Below, one piece after another: positions 25,484-33,481 of a stretch of DNA of 64,000 nt. This DNA is from Streptomyces hokutonensis (lineage in GTDB: Bacteria > Actinomycetota > Actinomycetes > Streptomycetales > Streptomycetaceae), in contig NZ_BARG01000086.1 in assembly GCF_000376565.1 (NCBI RefSeq), forward strand, positions 37,244 to 101,243, read 5' to 3'. The notes beneath the pieces were generated by a model that saw nothing but the letters and a program-made list of their open reading frames with translations, made no database searches and was not told where the DNA came from. The stretch's first letter is position 1. Each line of letters starts with the position of its first letter. The translations under genes were made by a program, and so were the position numbers.

Positions 25484-27072
25484 GACAGTTCTCCTGGGGG
25501 AGGGGGTGAAATGACGGCAAGGGTCGGTGCCGCCGTTGAACTCGCGGGCGTTTCAACGCTGTTGGGGAGGGCTTGAAGAACGAAGCGCTCCAGGTGGCGC
25601 GCAACGCCTTCGGCGTCGGCGGCGTCGAAGACCGCGGCCACCAGCCGGTCCGGCCGGACCAGGACGAAGTGTCCGGAGAGCCGGGCGAACAGGGCATCGG
25701 CGCGGCCGTCCGCGGCTGCGATTCCGATACACCCGGGGTGGTCCCTCGGCGCACGGTCGCCGACGGCCACGTCCGCGAGGCGATCCGCCGGCAGCCGTGC
25801 TTCCTCGACGGTTGCCCAGTCGTCCTGCGAGACACCTACTCCGAGCAGGCTCCAGCCGGGACCGAGGACGTCGTCGAGCCGAGCGATCGGGCGTGCGGTG
25901 CCGTGCAGAACCTGAGCTCGGGGTAGCTCCGTACCCACCAGTGGATCGGTGCGATCGCCCAGCGAGGGGACGAAAGCGCCGGTGCGGACCGGTGCCTCCG
26001 GACGGTAACGCGCACTCCCGAAGCAGTGACGCCCCCAAGAGGTTCGCAGGGCCGTACGCACGCAGAGGTCGCGCAGGCGGGCGCGTGCCGTGCCGGTGGT
26101 CATCGCGGTGCCGCCGAGTCGGACGGACCGATCCACCACGGCCTGAAGGCGCGGCCTGCGTTCCGTGTCGTAGGTGTCCAGCAGCGGGTCTCCGCCACGC
26201 CCTGTCAGCACCTCGGCCAGCTTCCAGTACAGGTTGGCGGCGTCCAGGAGGCCGGAGCCGAGTCCCTGGCCGGCGAAGGGCGGCATCAGGTGTGCGGCAT
26301 CGCCGAGCAGGAAGCAGCGTCCCTCGCGCAACCGGTCCGCGAGCAGTGCGTGCGAAGTGGACGCCACGACGTGCTCCACTTGGGCGGGCGTGATCTCGCG
26401 GTACGGGCGCAGCAGTTCACGCACCAGAGCGAAGGGCGGAGACGACCCGGGGGCGCATTCTGCGCGCGGAAGCCTGAACGCGTACCGGCAACGGCCGTCA
26501 CTGCCCGGTACCACGACGGCGGGGTGGCGCGGGCCCTCGTGATGCATGGCGTAGAGCTGGTCGCCGGAGTCGTCGAGCGTGTCGACCACCAGCCAGACAT
26601 CGGGAAAACTGTGGCCCTGCATGGGGATGCCCAGAAGCTCACGCACGGTGCTCCGGTCACCGTCGCAGCCCAGGACGTACGGCACGTCGAGGTCTGTCGC
26701 AGCCTCCCCGCCGAGGGTCGGTCCGAGCCAGGCGCGTACATGGTCGGTGTACTGCTGCAGGGAGAACAGACGGGTGCCGAAACGGGTCTCGACGGTGGGA
26801 GACCGCACCAGTTCGGCGAGCAGGACGTGTTCCAGGTGGATCGCCTCGTCCACGCCTGCGCGCCGCAACATGCGCAGGCACTCGGCGCCCAGGCCGGCCG
26901 CCCCGGCGTGCTCGCCGACGTCCGCGTTCCGCTCGACGAGCAGAACGCGGACACCGGCAGAGCCGAGAAGGTGCGCCGTGGTGAGTCCGACGGGACCGGC
27001 CCCGACGACGAGGACCTGCGGCCGAGCACCGGGATCCCGGCGCCCGCGGCGTCCCGAGGACGCCACCGTCAT
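25474..27072 (-). CDS. FAD-dependent monooxygenase, cassette A, lacking an internal segment
   Basis: The 532-residue group A flavoprotein has GAGPVG at 24-29, VLGCDGDRSTVREL and the GD motif LLGDAAHLMPPFAGQGLGSG, plus a C-terminal thioredoxin-like domain. Alignment with the paralogue at 55056 shows 42 residues missing in frame between DEAIHLEHV and PTVETRF. In the paralogue this stretch contains the ARGTGDQRFGHPFKNPFAQPDLERVLREQL segment, part of the substrate domain and the usual FAD-contacting Arg helix. AISLDDES is also replaced by AAGLGAEC. Folding is uncertain, and activity may be lost or changed. ATGA overlap with the VOC gene. Confidence 0.85.
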   Translation of the reverse strand: MTVASSGRRGRRDPGARPQVLVVGAGPVGLTTAHLLGSAGVRVLLVERNADVGEHAGAAGLGAECLRMLRRAGVDEAIHLEHVLLAELVRSPTVETRFGTRLFSLQQYTDHVRAWLGPTLGGEAATDLDVPYVLGCDGDRSTVRELLGIPMQGHSFPDVWLVVDTLDDSGDQLYAMHHEGPRHPAVVVPGSDGRCRYAFRLPRAECAPGSSPPFALVRELLRPYREITPAQVEHVVASTSHALLADRLREGRCFLLGDAAHLMPPFAGQGLGSGLLDAANLYWKLAEVLTGRGGDPLLDTYDTERRPRLQAVVDRSVRLGGTAMTTGTARARLRDLCVRTALRTSWGRHCFGSARYRPEAPVRTGAFVPSLGDRTDPLVGTELPRAQVLHGTARPIARLDDVLGPGWSLLGVGVSQDDWATVEEARLPADRLADVAVGDRAPRDHPGCIGIAAADGRADALFARLSGHFVLVRPDRLVAAVFDAADAEGVARHLERFVLQALPNSVETPASSTAAPTLAVISPPPPGELSCD

Positions 27073-27563
27073 TGAACCGGCTGGTAGGCGGCGCCACCGT
27101 CGGAGAGGAGGCGTTCGGCCTCGGCGAGCACGGCGGCGGGATCCTGGTCGAGGTCGATGGTCTTGCGGAACGGCTGACGTACGTCGCGGTCGATCCGCAG
27201 GTAGACCTCGTTGCGGTTGCCCTCGGGATCGAAGAAGTAGATGCCGATGGCGTTTCCGTGCGTGACCTCCTGCTGCACCTCGATGCCTTCGGCACGGAAC
27301 CGATGGTGGAAGTCGATGATCGTCTCCAGCGAGTCGACCCGCCACGACACCTGGTGGGTCAGCCTGGACCCCGGCGGTGCGGTCCGGCCCCGCTGGAGCA
27401 CGAACTCGTGGTGCTCCTCGTCGGGCCGCGAGGAGAAGAACACGATGCCGAGCTCCGTGTCCTCGTCGGTCACGGTCAACCCCATGACACGGGTGTAGAA
27501 GTCACGCATCGTCTCCAGGTCGTCCACCCAGAAACCGGTGTGTCCCAGGCCGGTGATAGCCAT
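27069..27563 (-). CDS. VOC-family extradiol dioxygenase-like protein, cassette A
   Basis: The 164-residue single-module VOC protein carries a full 2-His-1-carboxylate set by alignment: His8 (GLGHTGFWV), His70 (LTHQVSW) and Glu119 (NRNEVYLR). It is almost identical to the protein at 56776. It resembles catechol 2,3-dioxygenase-type modules and sits in an operon with an FAD hydroxylase and an FAH-family hydrolase, which supports ring cleavage after hydroxylation. Glyoxalase-like activity cannot be excluded. AGGAG ribosome-binding site. Confidence 0.87.
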   Translation of the reverse strand: MAITGLGHTGFWVDDLETMRDFYTRVMGLTVTDEDTELGIVFFSSRPDEEHHEFVLQRGRTAPPGSRLTHQVSWRVDSLETIIDFHHRFRAEGIEVQQEVTHGNAIGIYFFDPEGNRNEVYLRIDRDVRQPFRKTIDLDQDPAAVLAEAERLLSDGGAAYQPVQ

Positions 27564-27608
27564 GGACGTCTCCTTTCAAAACGTCGAACGCGCAGTGCGG
27601 TGGGCGGG

Positions 27609-29162
27609 TCAGTTCGCGTCGCCGCGGGCGGCCACGGCCTGGTCGAGCGTGGACTGGTCGGCCCAGTTGCCGTGGAAGCCGAAGGGCACCCGGCTGGGCA
27701 GCTTCACCCGGGCCAGCGGGGTGCGTCGCAGGTCGGCGGCATCGTGGACGAGGAGTTCGCTCAGGCCTGTCTCGCGGTTCCACCACAGGGTGAGCAGGTA
27801 GCCGTCGTCCTCGGCGGTGGCGTTCTCGCGGGCGACGAAGACCGGCTCGCCCGGGCTGGTGAGGTGGTCCGGTCCCTCGACGATCGTGGTGGAGTCGCGC
27901 AGGTGGTCGTGTTTGGCGAGACCGTCGCTCATGATGTCGTCGACCAGGTAGCGGGTGGTGACGAAGTATCCGTAGCGGTGGGGGCGGCCGGTGTAGGCGT
28001 CGTTGATCCTCGGGAACTCCCCGGCGACGCCGCCGACCATCTCCTCCGTCGCCCGCCCGGTCGTCAGGTCCACGCGCCAGCGGTGGGGGATCGAGGGAGG
28101 GAACCAGGAGTGGGACGTCACCGGAGTCTCCAGCCGGTCGGCCGGCGTGCCCAGGCGGGTGATGCGGTGCCCGTCGATGACGACCTGGCCGTTCTCCTCG
28201 TAGGCGTTGTAGAAGTGGGAGTTGGCCCACTGGCCGCCCACCTCGTGCCAACTGACGGCGTGTGTCCGCCGGTTCATGAGCACGATCTGCACGCCGTGCG
28301 GCAGTGACGCCTCGTCCCAGACCACGCCCGGCTCGCCCCGCATGATGTGGTCGAGGCGGAACTGGGCCGGTGTGACGAAGAAGATCGCGTAGTTGTCGCT
28401 GACGGCGAAGTCGTGCATCAGCACCGGCACCTTGATGTCGAAGCTGTGGCTGTCGACGACGTGCCCGGTCTTCACGTCCGCCCGGTACCAGGTGATGGTC
28501 GGCCCGGTGGCGGCGAAGAAGAGCATGTCGCCGCTGTCGGGGTCCATCTTGTAGTGGGCGGTGCACAGGACGTCGATGCCGCCGTGGAAGTCGTGCGTGC
28601 CGTACGTCTCCAGGGTTTCGGGGTGCATCGAGTACGGCAGGCCGCCCTCGAAGTAGACCAGCAGGTGGTCGTCGAAGATGCCGACGTTGGTGTTGGCGAC
28701 GTTCTTCGCGGGCGGGGCGCCCTGGGGGAGCGGCGCCGTACTCCCGCCGTTGGCGAAGCCGCTGTAGACCGCCTCGCCCTGTTCGACCTCGAACTTCATG
28801 GAGTCGGTCATCACCCAGCGGGTGCGGTAGGCGGCGCGCCCGTCGCGCAGGTAGATCCCGCAGACCATGCCGTCGCCCTCCCACCAGTGGTAGCGGTCGG
28901 GATCGCGCGGTGTGAAGCGGGGGTTGGAGGAGATACGGAACAGCGCCCCGGCGAGGTCCTCGGGGATCCGGCCGTCCACCTCCAGGTCGAAGGCCGCGTC
29001 CTCCTCCGTCCAGGGAGTGAACGGGCCTTCCAGGAACTTGTTGCCGGGCGCCCAGTCGGCTGCGTCCTGGGCGAGCCGCGGGGTCGGGGGTTGTGCGGTG
29101 ACGCGTGGCGCGATCGTCATGGGATCGGGCAGGGACGGGCCTGGTCGTGGAGGAGGGGTCAT
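27609..29162 (-). CDS. carotenoid-cleavage/lignostilbene dioxygenase-family oxygenase
   Basis: The 517-residue seven-bladed propeller Fe(II) oxygenase has family signatures IPEDLAGALFRISSNPRF and YHWWEGDGMVCGIYLRDGRA. All four iron His ligands can be placed: His203 (TAHYKMDP), His250 (VLMHDFAVSDNYAIFF), His316 (NSHFYNAYEENG) and His497 (FGFHGNWAD). Bacterial relatives cleave stilbenes, isoeugenol or carotenoids at a C=C bond to aldehydes. The ALDH gene upstream in the same operon fits removal of that aldehyde. ATG at 29162 with GGAG; a start at 29120 is also possible. Cassette B has no equivalent gene. Confidence 0.9.
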   Translation of the reverse strand: MTPPPRPGPSLPDPMTIAPRVTAQPPTPRLAQDAADWAPGNKFLEGPFTPWTEEDAAFDLEVDGRIPEDLAGALFRISSNPRFTPRDPDRYHWWEGDGMVCGIYLRDGRAAYRTRWVMTDSMKFEVEQGEAVYSGFANGGSTAPLPQGAPPAKNVANTNVGIFDDHLLVYFEGGLPYSMHPETLETYGTHDFHGGIDVLCTAHYKMDPDSGDMLFFAATGPTITWYRADVKTGHVVDSHSFDIKVPVLMHDFAVSDNYAIFFVTPAQFRLDHIMRGEPGVVWDEASLPHGVQIVLMNRRTHAVSWHEVGGQWANSHFYNAYEENGQVVIDGHRITRLGTPADRLETPVTSHSWFPPSIPHRWRVDLTTGRATEEMVGGVAGEFPRINDAYTGRPHRYGYFVTTRYLVDDIMSDGLAKHDHLRDSTTIVEGPDHLTSPGEPVFVARENATAEDDGYLLTLWWNRETGLSELLVHDAADLRRTPLARVKLPSRVPFGFHGNWADQSTLDQAVAARGDAN

Positions 29163-29224
29163 CGGGATGCTCCAAGTGCGGGTGAAGCGGGGGTGGGGTG
29201 CCGGGACGGAGGATCGGCGCGGGG

Positions 29225-30688
29225 TCAGAAGGGGTAGTCGGGGATCTCGCCGCGGACGGTGACCCACTGCTGTTCGGTGAAGGCTTCGAGGTTGGCGACG
29301 CTGCCTCCGTGACGGGAGCCGTTGCCGGACTCGCCGACACCGCCGAACGGGACGGTCGCCTCGTCGTTCACGGTCTGGTCGTTGATGTGGACAAGACCGG
29401 TGGGGATCCGGTCGGCGAGCGCGAGGCCCTTGGCCACGTCCCGGGTCAGGATGCCCAGCGACAGTCCGTACTCGGTGTCGGTGGCAAGCCGGACGGCTTC
29501 GTCGAGATCCTGGAAGGGCACGACCGGGGCGACCGGACCGAAGATCTCCTCCGTGAAGGCACGGGCTTCCAGCGGTACGTCGGCCAGCACCGTCGGCCGG
29601 TAGAACAGGCCCTCGTAGGTGCCGCCGGCCGCCAGCCGGGCACCGGTCGCCACGCTGTCGGTGACGATGGCGTGGGCCGCCTGCAGCTGCCGGTCGTCGA
29701 TCATCGGGCCCAACGCGACCTGCCCGGTGGCCGGGTCCCCGACCGGGGCGGCGTTCGCGTGCTGGGCCAGCAGCTCGGCGTACTCCCCGGCGATCGAGGC
29801 GTGCACCAGGTGGCGGCTGGAGGCCATGCACACCTGTCCGGCGTGGTGGAACGAGCCGAACGCACCGGCCGAGACGGCCTTTTCCAGGTCCGCGTCGTCG
29901 AGGACGATCAGCGCCGAGTTGCCGCCGAGCTCCAGGTGGACCCGCTTCAGCCGCTGTGCCGCCGCGGTGGCGATCGCCTTTCCGGCCCGCGTGGAGCCGG
30001 TGAACGCGATGACGGGCACGCGCGGGTTGTCCACCAGCGCGGCGCCGACGTCGGCGCCGCCGGGCAGCATGTGCAGCACGCCGGCGGGCAGGCCCGCTTC
30101 CTCGAAGACGCGGGCGATGGTGACGCCGCCGCAGATGGCGGTGCGCGGGTCGGGCTTGAGTATGACGGCGTTGCCCAGCGCCAGGGCGGGAGCGACGGCG
30201 CGCATGGCCAGCACCATCGGCGCGTTGAACGGGGAGATCACTCCGACCACGCCCACCGGGCGCCGCCGCGACAACGACAGCCGGTCCTCGATGGACCGCA
30301 GCACCTCTCCGTACGGGGCGGCCGCCAGGGCCGCGGACTCGTAGCACTCCTCGGCCGCGCCGTTGGAGGTCTGGAAGTCGGCGAACGGCCTCAGCGCACC
30401 GGACTCCCGCACGATCCATTCCGCGATCTCGGCGTGGTGCTCCTCGAACAGGCGCGCCGCCCGCCGCAGCACCTGGGCGCGCTCGATGTAGGGCCGCGCC
30501 GCCCAGTCGCGCTGGGCCTGTACGGCGCGTTCCACCGCGCGCTCCAGGTCGTAGGGCGTGGCGGAGGCGACTCGGCCCAGGGTCTTGCCGGTCGCCGGCT
30601 CGGTGGAGTCGTACGACTCCCCGGTCGCCTTGGTCCATTCTCCCGAGAAGATCCGCTCCTGCCAGACGTCGGCATCCAGAAAAGTCAT
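29225..30688 (-). CDS. aldehyde dehydrogenase (vanillin/benzaldehyde dehydrogenase-like)
   Basis: The 487-residue NAD(P)-dependent ALDH has GVISPFNAPMVLAMRAVAPALALGNAVILKPDP, cofactor motif FTGSTRAGKAIA, Glu253 (LELGGNSA) and catalytic Cys287 (AGQVCMASSRH). It is close to the vanillin/benzaldehyde dehydrogenase group. The ATG at 30688 has GAAGGAGACCCC upstream; a GTG 24 nt earlier is less likely. First gene of cassette A, followed by the carotenoid-oxygenase-type gene. Residues 52-163 reappear as a broken copy at 59330. Confidence 0.92.
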   Translation of the reverse strand: MTFLDADVWQERIFSGEWTKATGESYDSTEPATGKTLGRVASATPYDLERAVERAVQAQRDWAARPYIERAQVLRRAARLFEEHHAEIAEWIVRESGALRPFADFQTSNGAAEECYESAALAAAPYGEVLRSIEDRLSLSRRRPVGVVGVISPFNAPMVLAMRAVAPALALGNAVILKPDPRTAICGGVTIARVFEEAGLPAGVLHMLPGGADVGAALVDNPRVPVIAFTGSTRAGKAIATAAAQRLKRVHLELGGNSALIVLDDADLEKAVSAGAFGSFHHAGQVCMASSRHLVHASIAGEYAELLAQHANAAPVGDPATGQVALGPMIDDRQLQAAHAIVTDSVATGARLAAGGTYEGLFYRPTVLADVPLEARAFTEEIFGPVAPVVPFQDLDEAVRLATDTEYGLSLGILTRDVAKGLALADRIPTGLVHINDQTVNDEATVPFGGVGESGNGSRHGGSVANLEAFTEQQWVTVRGEIPDYPF

Positions 30689-30704
30689 GGGGTCTCCTTC
30701 TCCG

Positions 30705-30726
30705 CAGGACACCTACCGGTGTCCTG
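30705..30726. promoter_or_regulatory. perfect palindrome in the leader/promoter of cassette A
   Basis: Arms CAGGACACC and GGTGTCCTG flank TACC, 17 nt upstream of the ALDH start. The half-site GTGTCCTRT recurs at 30754-30761 (minus strand AGTGTCCTAT) and at the cassette B promoter (57308-57317, AGTGTCCTGT). This is a candidate operator for the paralogous IclR proteins at 23798 and 53369. Confidence 0.6.
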
Positions 30727-30751
30727 TATTTCCGAACAGATGAGTCAACTT

Positions 30752-30761
30752 ATAGGACACT
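30752..30761 (-). promoter_or_regulatory. second half-site, overlapping a TATAAG -10-like box
   Basis: On the minus strand this reads AGTGTCCTAT and runs into TATAAG, a plausible -10 for the cassette A operon about 65 nt upstream of the ALDH start. The same AGTGTCCT(A/G)T string is found at cassette B. Confidence 0.5.
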
Positions 30762-30792
30762 CTCGCTCGCGGGGAAAGTGTCGGGGCTCAGG

Positions 30793-30821
30793 TTGACGTG
30801 AACTGTACGGTACAGTTTAGT
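30793..30821 (+). promoter_or_regulatory. promoter with TetR-type operator in the spacer (TTGACG-N17-TTTAGT)
   Basis: The -35 TTGACG (30793-30798) and -10 TTTAGT (30816-30821) are 17 bp apart. The perfect palindrome AACTGTACGGTACAGTT (30801-30817) fills the spacer. Transcription would start at about 30828, at or next to the ATG at 30829, and no ribosome-binding site is visible, so the message is probably leaderless. The operator core ACTGWACNGTWCAGT recurs at 39448, 39471 and 42897. Confidence 0.75.
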
Positions 30822-30828
30822 GGCTCGT

Positions 30829-31713
30829 ATGGCTACATCACTCGAGCAACAGCCACGCATCAACAAGCTTCTGGTCGGCCGGTTCCTCGCCGACGTCCTC
30901 GGCGCGAGGAACGCCGACGCGGTCACCGACTACGTCGCCCCGGACCTGGTTCAGCACGGTGCCGACGCCCCTGACGGAGCGCGGGCGTTCGCCGAGCTCC
31001 TGCGCCGCGAGTTCGACGGTGGACCGACGGCGGACCAGGGTGTGGCCGATGTCTCCGAGCCGCGGGACCCGGTGTTCGTCATCGGGGAGAACGACCTGGT
31101 CTGCGTCTGCGACTACCTGCCGCAACCGGACCCGGACGCCCCCGGCACCACCTTCGACCACTACGCGTTCACCACCTACCGGATCCGCGACGGCCGGATC
31201 ACCGAGCGGTGGCCGTCCCTCAACAAGATCGCCCCACCGCGGCCCCCCGCACCGGGTACGCCGACGCGGACGACCACCGTGTCGTCGTCCCCGTCGACGG
31301 ACATCGAGGCCAACAAGCGCCTGGTCGTGGACTTCTACCGCTGCGTCTTCGACGCCCAGAACCCCGATGCGGTCAAGGAGTTCGTCGCCGACGACTACGT
31401 CCAGCACGTGTCCCACTACCCGCCCGGCCGGGCGGGACTGGAGGAGTTCGTCCGCAGCCGATTCCCGAACGGCCCCCTCCCGCCGCCCGACGAGCCCCTC
31501 ATCCCGCCGGCGCTGATCGTCGCCGAGGGCGACATCGTCGTCATCGCCGCACTGCTTCCCCAGGCCGAACCCGACGGAAGCGGCGCGCTCTACCCGTACT
31601 ACGTGTACGACGCCTACCGCGTGCGCGGGCAACAGCTCGTCGAGCACTGGAGCGGCATCAACAAGTCCGCCCCGCCCAAGCCTCCCGGCCCTCCGCCGAC
31701 CGGCCGGCCCTGA
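30829..31713 (+). CDS. tandem SnoaL/NTF2-like protein (two domains fused)
   Basis: The 294-residue protein consists of two homologous alpha+beta-barrel domains (about 5-120 and 145-275) joined by a Pro/Thr/Ser linker. Both repeat the same pattern: FLADVLGARNADAVTDYVAPDLVQHG ... YRIRDGRITERWPSLNKIAPP, and FYRCVFDAQNPDAVKEFVADDYVQH ... YRVRGQQLVEHWSGINKSAPP. SnoaL-like proteins are cyclases, hydroxylases or isomerases, and often simply bind ligands. A third related domain is the protein at 44291 in the same regulon. ATG at the predicted transcription start, hence probably leaderless; GTG 30820 is the alternative. Confidence 0.82.
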   Translation: MATSLEQQPRINKLLVGRFLADVLGARNADAVTDYVAPDLVQHGADAPDGARAFAELLRREFDGGPTADQGVADVSEPRDPVFVIGENDLVCVCDYLPQPDPDAPGTTFDHYAFTTYRIRDGRITERWPSLNKIAPPRPPAPGTPTRTTTVSSSPSTDIEANKRLVVDFYRCVFDAQNPDAVKEFVADDYVQHVSHYPPGRAGLEEFVRSRFPNGPLPPPDEPLIPPALIVAEGDIVVIAALLPQAEPDGSGALYPYYVYDAYRVRGQQLVEHWSGINKSAPPKPPGPPPTGRP

Positions 31714-31775
31714 CCGGTCGTCGGCCCCTCGGCCTGTTCCCCCTCGAACACGGACATACTCAGAAAGGCTCAACC

Positions 31776-32393
31776 ATGCCGAAGTTGCATGTTGTCGTCG
31801 GAAGCACCCGTCCCGGCCGGCTGGGACTACCCATCGGCCAGTGGGCGGCCCAGGCGGCGAAGGAGCACGGGGGCTTCGACGTCGAACTCGTCGATCTCGC
31901 CGAGATCGGCCTGCCGCTCCTGGACGAGCCCGGTCATCCGCGTGCGGGTCTGTACGCCCACGAGCACACGCGCAGGTGGAGCGCGACGGTGGACGAGGCC
32001 GACGCTTTCGTGTTCGTCACGCCCGAATACAACTCCGGCCCTCCCGCCGCGCTGCTGAACGCCCTTTCCTTCCTGTACGGGGAGTGGCTCTACAAGCCCG
32101 TGGGCTTTGTCAGTTACGGGGGTGTCGCGGGCGGCCTGCGTTCCGTGCAGGTGCTCAAGCAGGTCGCGACGGCGCTCAAGATGATGCCGGTTCCCGAGTC
32201 CGTGGCCATACCGTTCGTCTTCAAGCACATGGGCGAGGGCGGCTTCCGGTCCGAGGCGCCGATGGACGCCGCGGCCACGATGATGCTCGACGAACTGCTG
32301 CGCTGGAGCGAGGCGCTGCGTCCCCTGCGCCTGAATCCGCCGCCGGCCCCTGCCGGGCCGCCGGTGCCGGGACCTCCTGTGGCGCGTGTCTAG
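31776..32393 (+). CDS. NAD(P)H-dependent FMN reductase (flavodoxin-like)
   Basis: The 205-residue protein has the FMN-reductase fingerprint VVVGSTRPGRLGLPIGQWA at the N-terminus and FVTPEYNSGPPAALLNALSFLYGEWLYKPVGFVSYGGVAGG in the middle. Relatives reduce FMN, quinones or chromate. It is co-transcribed with the SnoaL fusion from the TetR-regulated promoter. It may supply FMNH2 to the group-D monooxygenases at 39.5-46.4 kb, or detoxify quinones. A Pro-rich tail of about 20 residues follows the domain. AGAAAGG ribosome-binding site. Confidence 0.88.
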   Translation: MPKLHVVVGSTRPGRLGLPIGQWAAQAAKEHGGFDVELVDLAEIGLPLLDEPGHPRAGLYAHEHTRRWSATVDEADAFVFVTPEYNSGPPAALLNALSFLYGEWLYKPVGFVSYGGVAGGLRSVQVLKQVATALKMMPVPESVAIPFVFKHMGEGGFRSEAPMDAAATMMLDELLRWSEALRPLRLNPPPAPAGPPVPGPPVARV

Positions 32394-32507
32394 TGGTGTG
32401 ACCGCTCAGGTTCGCCGGGGCGGGGTCGCGGCAGGTGAATGTGCTGTGACATCCGACCCGGCCGCTGGAGGCGCTGTGGCCGAGCCCATCCATGTGCGCT
32501 GCCCGCG

Positions 32508-33392
32508 TCACCCTGCGTTGTCGAGCTTCTCGTAAAAGGACAGGAGGCCGTCGGCGAGCCTGTCGGGGGCTTCCATCGCCGCATAGTGGCCGATCCTCTC
32601 GAGGGAGAGGACGCTGACGTCCTCGGCGACCTGGCGCATTGTCGTCGGGGTGAACTCGCCCGATCTGCCGCCGACGGCGAGCACGGGTGTGGTGAGTTTC
32701 CGGGATGACAGTCGGCGGATTTCGGCGCCCTCACGGAGCATCGATCGATACAGCCCGGCCGCGCCGTTGAATCCCTCGGGCCGCGCGTACGAGCGGGCGA
32801 GTTCGTCGATGTCGTCGTCGGTGAACGCGTCGGGGGTCGCGCAGAGCGAGGGGATCGCGTATTGCGCGAGGAATGCCCGTTCCCGTCCGGCGAGCAGCAA
32901 CTCGGGGATGCCCGGAGCTGCGAGCACGCCGATGTGCCAGGCGCCGCCGGAGGTGACGTCCGCGAGCTTTTCGACACCGAACCCGGGCAGCCCGGTCTCG
33001 ATCGCCGTATGGCTTCGCACCAGGTCGGGGCGCGTGGCGGCGACGCGGAACGTGGTGGGGCCGCTGATGTCCTGGCCCGTGAGGTGGACAGGGCCCGCGT
33101 CGAGCCGCGCGATCAGCTCACTCAGGTCCCGGGCCGCGGTCGTACTGTCGTGGGCCGCGGTCGCGGGGGCGGAGTCGCCGAAGCCGCGAAGGTCGGGGGC
33201 GAATACGCGGTGGTGCTCGCTGAGCAGGGGGATCAGTTTGCGGAAGACCCACCAGGTCTCGGGGAAGCCGTGGACCAGCATGACGGGAGAGCCGGCGGTC
33301 CCGGCCGATATGTAGTGCAGTTCGGTCCCGTTCAGGCTGACCTGGTGGTGTTCGACGCCAGGGATGGTGGCGCCGCCGGTAACGGGGTTCAT
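32508..33392 (-). CDS. alpha/beta hydrolase, epoxide-hydrolase/haloalkane-dehalogenase type
   Basis: The 294-residue hydrolase has the oxyanion motif HGFPETWW (residues 41-48) typical of soluble epoxide hydrolases, an Asp nucleophile at 108 (TGQDISG) and catalytic His in IGHYAAMEAP near residue 275. It is divergent from a MarR regulator with two palindromic operators between them, so expression is probably inducible. The ATG at 33392 has AGGAG; longer upstream reading is unsupported. Confidence 0.87.
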   Translation of the reverse strand: MNPVTGGATIPGVEHHQVSLNGTELHYISAGTAGSPVMLVHGFPETWWVFRKLIPLLSEHHRVFAPDLRGFGDSAPATAAHDSTTAARDLSELIARLDAGPVHLTGQDISGPTTFRVAATRPDLVRSHTAIETGLPGFGVEKLADVTSGGAWHIGVLAAPGIPELLLAGRERAFLAQYAIPSLCATPDAFTDDDIDELARSYARPEGFNGAAGLYRSMLREGAEIRRLSSRKLTTPVLAVGGRSGEFTPTTMRQVAEDVSVLSLERIGHYAAMEAPDRLADGLLSFYEKLDNAG

Positions 33393-33411
33393 CGTTCTCC
33401 TGGACTCGATC

Positions 33412-33457
33412 GACAACATGGTTGTCAACCTACAGGTCGACAACCATGTTGTCGACC
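33412..33457. promoter_or_regulatory. two MarR-type palindromic operators in a divergent promoter
   Basis: GACAAC-ATG-GTTGTC (33412-33426) and GGTCGACAAC-CAT-GTTGTCGACC (33435-33457, perfect 10-bp arms) share the core GACAAC-N3-GTTGTC. They lie between the hydrolase (ATG 33392) and the MarR gene (33482), the classical arrangement for a MarR dimer repressing both directions. Confidence 0.78.
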
Positions 33458-33481
33458 TTCGCTTCTCGTATGCTTCGTCGC

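Noticed and set aside
27609..30638. A single 1009-residue minus-strand reading frame spanning the carotenoid-type oxygenase and the reverse frame of the ALDH gene
   Set aside because: Only the part from 29162 downwards has protein-family signal; the upstream half is an out-of-frame reading of the ALDH, whose own frame carries all ALDH motifs.
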